Of a stretch of 64,000 nt of DNA, positions 57,601-64,000 are shown piece after piece; the stretch's first letter is position 1, and every line of letters starts with the position of its first letter. Under the pieces are notes generated by a model, which worked only from the letters and a program-made list of their open reading frames with translations, was not told where the DNA came from and did not search any database. Where the stretch lies: the NCBI GenBank assembly GCA_040954595.2, contig CM082584.2:3100001-3164000 (forward strand), given 5' to 3'. The stretch is from Balanoglossus misakiensis. Lineage: Eukaryota; Hemichordata. Position numbers and translations under genes: made by a program.

Positions 57601-60387
57601 GCTCAACTAATGGCATCAATTATAGTTCACAAATGGCAAAAAGTGTAGCTGAAACATTCTACAGTATGTGTCAGTTTGTGTTCTGTTCGGTACAGATTTG
57701 TTTCTTTTCTGTGTGGATTTTATACTGTTCAGTATGGATCGGCTAATGTACGATACGGATTGGATGTGGTAGTAGTTTAGTACAGTTGGTATGGTACTAA
57801 CAGTAAGGTACAGGTGGAAGTGTGCTGCTTTGTAAACTACAGTACACAAATGTTCTCTCAATCTAATATGTCTATATATTATTTCTACTTTTAAAGGGAC
57901 AAAGTCTCTCTCTCGCTTCCCTTTTTGCAAGTATTATGTTTGATACAAAACACGGTTTATGTTATTCTACATGTGGATATATAGTGAATCAATGTTCAAC
58001 CACACACAACTTCCACCCCGCTTGCAGACAGGAGAGTGAAAAACTCACCAAAATTAATAATCCTTCTTTACCATTTATTCATTTTGGCGAGATTTTTACT
58101 CTCATATCCTACGAACGGGATGGAAATTGTGTGTGGTCGAACGTTGATTCACTATATATCCACATGTAGAATAACATCAATGGTGTCTTGTCTCAAACAT
58201 AATTCATGGAAAAAGGGCTGCGAGAGAGTGACTTTGTTCCTTTAAAACTGAAACATTATTCATAAACTTTATATTGCAGTGAGTAACCCTTTCTTCAGAA
58301 AACAATACCAATGTGCTGCCTTTATGTTGTCTGGGAGAAGTGTTAGTAAAATCACTTGTACAGTTTGGCTGTGGTCAACTTAGTTTTTCATTGTTGTCAT
58401 GTCACTGGACAAAGTGGTTATATGGTGATGATTACTCTAATTAACAGACCTCATTCCTAGAAACGTGTGTATATTATACCAGGTTTGGTTGTCATATCAT
58501 CAGAATATGAAAAGGGATAGAATATCAGGACTATTGGGATATGTTAAACATGAAAATGTTATTAAACACGTGTAACTCACATCATTTCGGCTCTTCTATG
58601 GAGGAGTCGGATACAGTCTGAATGGTGGACTATGGAGGACTATGTCAAATATCACCAGAATTTTGTCATCTGTATCAGTAACATACTGTACCATATAAAA
58701 TGGGCGATGTGGTTTAGCATGTGCAAAATGTACATGCAAGTGTACATGTTGTGGTTCGTCAGAGGCGGACAACAAGTTATATTCGGAGAACAACTTTTAA
58801 TGTGTGTTGCAGATGAGTCAACTAAACTACAAAGATACAAACTGGACGTCGCCAGGCATCATGGGAAAACAGCCATACAAAGTTATTTATATGTTTAACA
58901 AAATGTCCAAACACAACATATTCCCTCCTCCAGCGTGATACGCTTTTCAGAACGACTGTCATGAACACGAATAAACATAAACTTCATAAACATCAAAAAT
59001 TTGCAAACTCGGAGTCAAAGCAAGTGTCCTAGCCAGTTCAAAACTCAAACATATCTATGTCCATATCAAGAGAAATCATAGTCATTCAAATAGGCTGGCA
59101 GACGGACGGTACGTCTTGTCCTGGAGGTTGCTCTGATTTAGCTGCTGTTCCTGGCGGATGCTCCGGTTTCACATCACATGCTGCAGTGGATGTCGAACAA
59201 TGATAAGAACATGCTAATCGTCAGATATTCCATTTTGTTCCATCATCCAGTTAGAACGTTGACGTCCCTAGTTGTCTGACAATACGGTGAGGTTGAGATA
59301 GCGAAGCTGATAATTTGTGGCTGCGGTTGGGTCGCTTAATTCTCACATAGTCACCAACTTTCAGAGTGGTTGATTTTGCATGTCGTTTCACATCAGTATA
59401 CGTCTTGATCTTTTCTTGACGCTGCTGAATCTGTGATTTCAGATCAGTGCTCTTCTGTGTCTGAACATCTGTGGGTGGTTTCAGCTGATCCAGTGATAAA
59501 CGGAGCTGGTGGTTTATCATCAGTTCAGCTGGTGATTTCTGAGTAAGCGCGTGTGGTGTTGCTCGATAGTTCTGCCATATTGTGCAGATACCCTTAGCGA
59601 ACGGTTTCCCTTGTCTTCAAACCTTCTTTGATGGTTGCATTCAGACGTTCTACGCCGCCGTTGCTTTGCGGGTTGTATAGAGCTGTTAAGTTGTGCTTAA
59701 CACCAAGAAATTTGAGATAGGACTCAAATTCGTATGAAGTGAATTGTGGTCCGTTGTACGTGAATAGAACACAGTTTAAATTCCTACTGCCGGTGGCATA
59801 AAATTGCGCTACTTTAGAGATTCTAGAACACATTTGCACAAGCTCAGTGAGCATATTATGGATCAGTGAGCAATGAGGCCCTGGAACTGGCATGATTTAT
59901 TCCCAACAACGGATTTAAAATAATGAAATTGTTTATCTTTATCATGCAAAATCATATTATAATGAGGTTATAAACAGTGTGCTTGGGTATTTGGTACAGA
60001 TATAAGACCTCTCAGGTGAAAATTAACATATTTGGTAGGAAATAATCACCGAGCGAAGCAAGATGATTATTTCACCCAAATATATGCTGGCTGTTTATAA
60101 CCTCTAAAAATTGTATTGGCTAAGCTATAATATAATTATCATTTAATGATCTTTATTTCATGATGATGCTGAAGTTTTTTTAATCTGTTCAAAAATATTT
60201 TAAAGGCTTGAATTTAACATTTGTGCTGTACAATCTGGTAACCTGGGGCAACTTTAGTTAGTAACTCTGAAAAATCTATCATGTTTTACCAACTCTTCTA
60301 TTTTTTCCTTACAGGTTGGAGCAAACTGAACTCCAGCTTGATGAAACTGTCTTCATTCTGAATAGTTTTATACACATGGTTGTGTAG
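33633..60387 (+). CDS. POLR3C: POLR3C, DNA-directed RNA polymerase III subunit RPC3 (C82/RPC62)
   Basis: Twelve coding exons: 33633-33779, 42689-42810, 43719-43852, 44862-45041, 47220-47323, 49528-49632, 53087-53260, 53564-53615, 53948-54075, 56351-56586, 57352-57501 and 60315-60387. All introns are GT-AG and all phases agree. The sum is 1,605 nt, or 534 aa plus stop, the same length as human POLR3C. Conserved blocks include REHYGEIVENVG, PLRVIALDT, KRGIVEYQAE, VEELLQNGRM, THFVQR, DNGIYW, VVRTMLRISE, ESGGGMY, ESVVQERFG, MIPAKEAKELLY and QEIPRTPDHAPSRT. The middle lysine/arginine-rich stretch (exon 5) is the variable linker. The family protein has four extended winged-helix domains and a C-terminal coiled coil. 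With RPC6 and RPC7 it forms the Pol III initiation subcomplex that contacts TFIIIB and helps open tRNA and 5S promoters. Introns hold many mobile elements; intron 1 (8.9 kb) carries the foldback transposon. Confidence 0.97.
33809..33817 (+). repeat. 9-bp target-site duplication, left (CTGGAACAG)
   Basis: CTGGAACAG immediately precedes the ACTCGG end of the foldback element and is repeated exactly at 40774-40782. It lies 30 bp downstream of the POLR3C exon 1 donor. Confidence 0.85.
34117..36428 (+). repeat. 180-bp tandem array, left arm of the foldback element
   Basis: About 12 units with an exact 180-bp period, marked by GAGTGTGCATCC near 34330, 34510, 34690 and so on to 36310. One degenerate unit (34117-34264) precedes them. 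Units differ mainly at GCTTTGA/GGGTTGA and at the base after AAATTATG. The first four units alternate between two types. Confidence 0.95.
36429..37027. other. Left part of the foldback central region
   Basis: Non-repetitive AT-rich sequence inside the foldback element. It contains an (AAATT)n tract at about 36812-36847. No open frame with a family signature was found. Confidence 0.6.
37028..37171. mobile_element. Near-perfect 144-bp hairpin (MITE-like)
   Basis: Arms at 37028-37092 and 37105-37171 are reverse complements apart from one 2-bp indel, separated by a 12-bp loop. The outer end reads GCAATAAAACACCCC. It abuts the Harbinger-type copy that starts at 37177. Confidence 0.85.
37177..37980 (-). 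mobile_element. PIF/Harbinger-type MITE, copy 2 (804 bp), nested in the foldback element
   Basis: It has the same 20-base TIR (GGGACCGTTCAGTTTTTACG) as the copy at 20635 and the same G/C-run internal blocks, in reverse orientation. It is flanked by TTA on both sides (37174-37176 and 37981-37983), which is the reverse complement of the TAA around copy 1, as expected for an orientation-specific target. No transposase frame. Confidence 0.88.
37982..38147. mobile_element. Short TIR element (about 166 bp)
   Basis: Ends at 37982-38002 and 38126-38147 are near reverse complements (TATATTATGCCAGTATATTG type, one indel). The interior has repeated TATATGACT and TCACAGTCACGTG. It is probably a MITE within the foldback central region. 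Confidence 0.6.
38246..38510. mobile_element. Palindromic MITE-like element (265 bp)
   Basis: The outer 18 bp (TATGCATATTAGTCTGGT) are an exact inverted repeat. A second inverted block, CAACTATCGTGGATTCTAAA, lies further in on both sides. It is non-coding. Confidence 0.75.
38795..40287 (-). repeat. 180-bp tandem array, right arm of the foldback element
   Basis: About 8.3 units of the reverse complement of the left-arm unit, with ACTCAACTGGGAGCACC at 38814, 38994 and every 180 bp to 40254. Pairs with the left arm to form a long hairpin. Confidence 0.95.
40354..40406. repeat. (ATT/AAT)n AT-rich tract, self-complementary
   Basis: ATTATTATT runs followed by ATAATTATAATT blocks that can pair with themselves. 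It lies in the right arm of the foldback element. Confidence 0.75.
40774..40782 (+). repeat. 9-bp target-site duplication, right (CTGGAACAG)
   Basis: Exact repeat of 33809-33817, directly after the CCGAGT end of the foldback element. Confidence 0.85.
40850..41130. repeat. Two GC-rich hairpins after the foldback element
   Basis: The first hairpin (about 40853-40892) pairs AGGTTGACT with AGTCAACCT. The second pairs 41034-41078 with about 41087-41130 (CCTAGCTCTGCGTG with CACGCAGAGCTAGG). No gene or RNA family is recognised; they may be parts of one palindromic element. Confidence 0.6.
41632..41700 (+). mobile_element. Left-end fragment of the TTAA-flanked MITE family
   Basis: Shares AGGGACAAAGTCTCT, then CTGCCCTTTTTTC and TATGTTTTATACAAGACACC in order, with the left ends of the full copies at 46546 and 57895. 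The rest of the element is missing. It lies in POLR3C intron 1. Confidence 0.7.
43904..44074. mobile_element. Palindromic MITE-like element in POLR3C intron 3
   Basis: Two arms of about 80 bp (AACACCTAT and GGCCATAGCAGCC outer; CATATGATTCTGGTAACTCA inner) are inverted around GCTCGGGAAATAGC. Arms differ by a few small indels. It begins 52 bp after POLR3C exon 3. Confidence 0.8.
44075..44312. mobile_element. TIR element (238 bp) directly next to the palindrome
   Basis: Ends read TATAATAAACCTCATGCTAA and, in reverse complement, TATAATATACCTCATGCTAA. Contains two CACGTGAC sites. Non-coding. Confidence 0.65.
44668..44760. mobile_element. 93-bp MITE with TTAACCCTTTCAC ends
   Basis: Thirteen-base perfect terminal inverted repeats (TTAACCCTTTCAC). 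A related left half occurs near 60560. Very short, non-coding, in POLR3C intron 3. Confidence 0.7.
45931..46120. mobile_element. Palindromic MITE-like element in POLR3C intron 4
   Basis: Outer arms ACACATGATGACTGA and TCAGTCATCATGTGT. Inner arms (AGTGTATTTT, AAAACAGTCT, GTTTTCCC) are also inverted around GATGGCATAGCC. Arms are imperfect. Confidence 0.75.
46546..46885. mobile_element. TTAA-flanked palindromic MITE, copy A (340 bp)
   Basis: Ends AGGGACAAAGTCTCTCTCTC and its reverse complement. TTAA on both sides (46542-46545 and 46886-46889), the target of piggyBac-type transposases. Arms stay complementary far inward (CTACATGTGGAT, AGTGAAT and so on), so the whole element can fold into one hairpin. 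It lies in POLR3C intron 4. Confidence 0.85.
50048..50372 (+). repeat. Tandem duplication, period about 189 bp
   Basis: The block from GGCGGCCA through TCTTTCACTCTGGTGATCTA to CACTAATAC-AGGTT occurs at 50048-50180 and again at 50237-50370 with scattered substitutions. In POLR3C intron 6. Confidence 0.8.
50520..50774. mobile_element. Partial copy of the TTAA-flanked MITE family
   Basis: Carries the middle and right end of the family: GTATAGTGAATCAACATTCA, TTTGTAGGATAT, TTCACTATATATCCA and a right end near AAGGGACAAAAGAGACTTTC. The left terminus is replaced by unrelated sequence. Confidence 0.7.
51200..52926. mobile_element. TA-flanked TIR transposon (1,727 bp) with further inverted repeats inside
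   Basis: Terminal inverted repeats of about 53 bp begin CTACCCATTTCAAAATACCT and differ by a single base; TA flanks both ends (51198-51199 and 52927-52928). A TA target suggests Tc1/mariner-like mobilisation. The interior has a second pair of inverted ends (GCGCTTGAACGGACTGCGTT near 51253 and its complement near 51920-51942) and a complete TIR element at 52130-52658. A 123-codon frame at 51501-51872 has no recognised transposase motif. Confidence 0.7.
52130..52658. mobile_element. TIR element (529 bp) nested in the TA-flanked transposon
   Basis: Ends CATTACGTTACCACTCCATT and its reverse complement. An inner hairpin GACCCGAGTTAG/CTAACTCGGGT lies near the right end. Non-coding. Confidence 0.75.
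55546..56278. mobile_element. TTAA-flanked TIR element (733 bp) in POLR3C intron 9
   Basis: Terminal inverted repeats of 17 bp (GGTGGCATTGCATGAAA), with TTAA at 55542-55545 and 56279-56282. No transposase frame. A short left-end fragment of the same family sits at about 53863-53885, just upstream of exon 9. Confidence 0.8.
56598..56665. repeat. Interspersed repeat, shared with 61606-61675
   Basis: GCGTCAA-GACACTGTGGTCCCATT-GAGGATTAC occurs in both places, followed by weaker similarity including a CACACA-rich stretch and AGTTATGTAA further on. The family was not identified. Confidence 0.55.
57895..58241. mobile_element. TTAA-flanked palindromic MITE, copy B (347 bp)
   Basis: Left end AGGGACAAAGTCTCTCTCTC; the right end is its complement with one change. 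TTAA at 57891-57894 and 58242-58245. Internal arms match copy A at 46546-46885. In POLR3C intron 11. Confidence 0.85.
59251..59893 (-). pseudogene. Decayed Ty3/Gypsy retrotransposon integrase fragment
   Basis: Two minus-strand frames cover the end of an integrase core (NGPQFTSYEFESYLKFLGVK, NPQSNGGVERLN) and the following C-terminal part (VGDYVRIKRP). Between them the conserved YRATPHA region reads only after a frame change near 59595, so the gene is broken. The Asp that should precede NGPQF, second of the DD35E triad, is Tyr; the Glu of GGVERLN is kept. No LTRs, RNase H or reverse transcriptase were found nearby. It is a dead remnant in POLR3C intron 11, antisense to the gene. Confidence 0.85.
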
Positions 60388-60437
60388 CATGAATCAATGT
60401 GTCTGTATCCTGCATAATTATTTTCACCTTTCTCTTC

Positions 60438-60443
60438 AATAAA
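60438..60443 (+). terminator. POLR3C: POLR3C poly(A) signal AATAAA
   Basis: A canonical AATAAA lies 51 bp past the POLR3C stop codon, in the sequence CTTCAATAAATTC. It implies a very short 3' UTR. Confidence 0.75.
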
Positions 60444-63400
60444 TTCATTTTGAAAACTATTTTAATGTTTTTGTCATGTCTTAGTGTATGTGGGATAATT
60501 GTTTGATGCATTTATGGAGATACAGGTGATCCTTAGCTCTAATTACCATTCTCACTTCCTTAACCCTTTCACTGCAATGATTTGCTCCAAATCCATTGTT
60601 TTCTATGCATCTTATTAGGATCTTTCCATGGATCATTGTGTTATTTTGGGGTGTTTTACTTAAGGTGATACCCACCTCGAAATAAAAGGTCGTCTGATCA
60701 TGTTGAAATTAATACTAATGATACTATGCCATTTGATCTATGGAATAAAAATGGGGGGGGGGGGGGGGGGGGGGGTCAACCAACTAGATTTTGGGAAAAA
60801 GTCCTCTATCTAGCTGTCTTTAAGCTTTTGCCAATTTTTAGTAGATCTTTGTGAAAAGGCTTCATAAATAAGTATTTTGGGAGATTCGTCATATTTTTTC
60901 ACCATTATAGAATGTAAACTTACTGAATATCTTATTTTTAGCAATTTTGAGATTTTATCTTATTCAGTATGATAATCACATATCAACATAACTGTTAAAT
61001 TAAACATTGAATTGCCTAAAAATCCACTTCTAGATGTAAACTTTTTTTCAAAGCTTGGTAGATACCTTGTTTGAAATATATCAAATCAATTAAAGGCAAA
61101 AAAATAGGGGGTCACCTCACAGGAAGTTAAACATGGCTTTCAGGCATTTTCAACAGCCCAGGATAGGCTGCAAAAGAGTTTGGTTGCTATAGCAACCCAC
61201 AGTATTGCAAACGCACGAAAATTTCAGTCCCAAATTTAATAAATACATAGTATGTACCTAAATAACTTCACAGCACTACATTACAACTTTGTTTGAAAAC
61301 CACTGGAAAAAAAATTGAGCTTTTTACACTATGCGCAGAAACCTGCGCGAACAACTAAAATGATCGAGGCACGATATACCTTAATAAAAAATGCTTATTT
61401 GCATATTGCACGATACAATGTATATTGTTAAAATGAAAATCTCCAAACAGTATTTTCACTGTTTTCATAGTTACAAGTGTCTACATAGTTAAATTGAAAA
61501 CCACTGAGTGAAATGTCATACAATTTGGTACAATGTACGTATGATCAAAACTTCTTATGACATTTTTGCCAATTTGTGAACGACATTTGACCTGATCTTT
61601 TAAAAAATCGCGTCAAGGACACTGTGGTCCCATTGAGGGATTACACAAGAATAAGTCTACACTAGCCATATACAGAAAGACAGACACACACAAACACACA
61701 TAGAGAGAGATCAACAGGCAAGCACTGACTGACCCATAAGCTGCAAATGGCATATGTACTTGTACATACACTAAATAGAACAGCTGGCCTCTTTAAAACT
61801 TAGCCAGTTATGTAATCATTCAAGGAATTTGCTGTGTAAATCAATCACACTGAGAACTTCCTGCCTAATTAAAACAACTCAATAAAGTAAATACACACCA
61901 CTTTGCAAAGTAATCTGTCCAGTAGTTCTTGAGTTCTTAGTTTTGACCAAATTCACATTTTTCCAGCTAATTTGCATATTATTGGCAATGACAACTTCAT
62001 TTGATCAAACTCCCATCTACAGCCCAGCCTGCATCTGCACATCAAATATCAAGGTGATACACACAGCGGTTTTCAAGTTTTTGATGTGGACGGACATACA
62101 GACATACATCCATACATACCTAGGGAAAAGCGCCCTCACATTCGTGCAGTTTTTTTGCTTTTCACACCCCGGCGCAGTGACCAATATCCTGATCTAGTAC
62201 TGTGTTTATTGCGCAAGATTTGAAATTTGTCGTTGCTATGTTCTGAATTAAATTTTTCTGTTGCGGTGTCAGTGACTGGTGAACTTGCAGTGTTTGTATG
62301 TCCTATGCTGCTATCGAATCCCATCATCTCCTGTAATCGCTGCATGTTGTAGAGCTTTATTTGGAAATATGAATAGTAAAATTGATGATTTGATCTGATT
62401 ATTGTGTGACTGTTGGCGTCGATTGTCGCGAAGAAAAAATAATATTATTGGTCAAATATATTCATTGGTCAAATGGTGTTTGTATTGTCAGTTGCAAAGA
62501 CAAACAGTCCCAAAACCAATAAGCACAGCACAGTCATTCCACAAACACACACAACAAAGTCAAGTCCGTGAAAGGAAGACATGTGGACTTCTGGCAAAAT
62601 AAAAGACCAGGAAGTGATGTCAGATATTTCGAAAATTGTAACATTATTAAATGAAATAAGGTTTATTTTCAAAACTGCAGAGACAGGGATGAGGAGCATT
62701 GAGACAGCATTTACCAACTGTTAGAGCACAAAGAGAACTCAAAGTGTCCCCTCAAGAAAGAATCACACTCCCCACAGAGTAATGATGATTATCCAACTCT
62801 GAGAGCCAACAAGATGAAAAGGGAAGACCCACTTATACCGAACGATGGAATTCAATAGTGAATAGTACCCGCCGGGGCACTTTTGATTTTGTAAGAGATA
62901 GAAGGATGTAAATAATGTCAACATTGCAACACCAGAGGGGAAGTCCTAATAGGACAATCATCGGAGCACACAGACTATCGATCAACATCGTATCCAATAA
63001 ACAGGATCAAGCCTAAATGAGATAGTCTGCTGAGAGTGTACAGTCTGACCATGGCTGTACCACCTCTTTTGCTGATTACATCTACAAACTGCAGGATTTT
63101 TCGACTAGAAACATTTTTGTCTCTGAACCCAAATTTTGCAGCGTGCCGACTGACGTTATCGAGTGAACTATATTTGTAAGGGACGATGATGCACCCCAAA
63201 ACAATTTAGATCTAGAATATTTGGCACTGTTTCTCTTTTGGGGGCAAAGTTGAATATTGATATAGAATGACAATGTATGCTATGGTTTGCCCACGGGAAA
63301 TGATTGGTGCAATGCTAAGATCTAAATTCATAGTGTAATATTTGATGAAGCCGGGTGAATTGACCCAAATGTTTGTAGTCTTTCATTACACTCACAAAGA

Positions 63401-64000
63401 GAAGCCAAATAATTTGACATAAAAAAAACCGACTTTACATTCAAATGTACCGCACGACAATCCCCTATGTCACAGACGCAATCGTCGTGTATATACATTT
63501 CAATTCCCACGTGACTGTGAACTGTACCTATCCTTGACAAATGTGCAAATGTCACCTTGGAATAATTTTCTGTTTCTTTTTTTTTACTTGCTTTAAGAAA
63601 AATAATAGTCATCCAAACCTTTTAATTCTTTGCAATATTAAGGTTTATGAGGAGTCTTTTTGGAAACAAAGAAGAAAATAATTCATTCACCACCTTGTCA
63701 TGAAAATTACTACTTTATTTTTTCTCCATACAGTTAACACATAGATTGGCGGCCATTTTGAATGTTTAATTTGATACAATATGAGTCGTTCAGTTAAAAT
63801 GTTTAACAATTGAAACTCGCAACAAACAACACCAAGGATAACTAGCCCCTGGTTTATTCATCTGTATGTTTCCATTTTTTTAAAAGAAGGATAACATGCA
63901 AGTATTTAATTATACAAAGCTTTCAAAATGACAAAATGTAAGGTATACTTGAAATGGGTAGCTTTATGTATATGTGTGACTGTAATAATACAAGAATGAA
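60444..64000. other. Region downstream of POLR3C, no gene recognised
   Basis: No supported gene. Contains a run of more than 20 G near 60752-60774, a TTAACCCTTTCAC MITE half near 60560 and an interspersed repeat at 61606-61675. An ATG-started 69-codon minus-strand frame at 62136-62345 has a protein-like composition but no recognised family. Confidence 0.5.
61606..61675. repeat. Interspersed repeat, shared with 56598-56665
   Basis: Second copy of the GACACTGTGGTCCCATT-containing repeat, in the same orientation as the copy in POLR3C intron 10. Confidence 0.55.

Noticed and set aside
62136-62717. Minus-strand frames downstream of POLR3C
   Set aside because: One has a plausible composition but no family match or splice partner; the other lacks an ATG start. 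Not enough to call a gene.

Overview
This window is nuclear DNA from an animal, most likely a marine invertebrate. It is gene-poor and moderately AT-rich. The genes carry GT-AG introns and the proteins align closely with vertebrate orthologues. Introns and intergenic DNA are full of short terminal-inverted-repeat (TIR) elements. A deuterostome such as a hemichordate, cephalochordate or echinoderm is my best guess, but nothing in the sequence fixes the taxon.

Layout. 1-7.6 kb: no recognisable gene. 7.60-9.63 kb (+): an intronless rhodopsin-class GPCR with a very long third intracellular loop. 9.6-20.6 kb: no recognisable gene. 20.6-21.4 kb: a PIF/Harbinger-type MITE with long G/C runs. 22.3-25.1 kb (-): ING3, nine coding exons, complete except for a one-base frame problem in exon 7. 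26.1-26.6 kb (+): a small gene for a stand-alone death-domain protein. 26.9-28.9 kb: a TIR element with TAA duplications. 28.9-32.0 kb: a 24-unit satellite array of alternating 126/127-bp units. 33.6-60.4 kb (+): POLR3C (RNA polymerase III subunit RPC3), twelve coding exons encoding 534 aa with no break. 60.4-64 kb: no recognisable gene.

The most striking structure is in POLR3C intron 1. It is a 6,956-bp foldback transposon at 33,818-40,773, flanked by a perfect 9-bp target duplication. Its two arms carry terminal sequence plus opposed 180-bp tandem arrays, and its middle holds further nested hairpin and Harbinger-type elements. Later POLR3C introns contain TTAA-flanked MITEs, one of them interrupted by a TA-flanked element with further inverted repeats inside, and a decayed Ty3/Gypsy integrase fragment.

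The three housekeeping or signalling genes have no evident functional link. ING3 belongs to the NuA4/TIP60 chromatin complex, POLR3C to the Pol III initiation subcomplex, and the GPCR is an orphan. What the window mainly shows is how a conserved gene tolerates heavy, nested, palindromic transposon loading in its introns.
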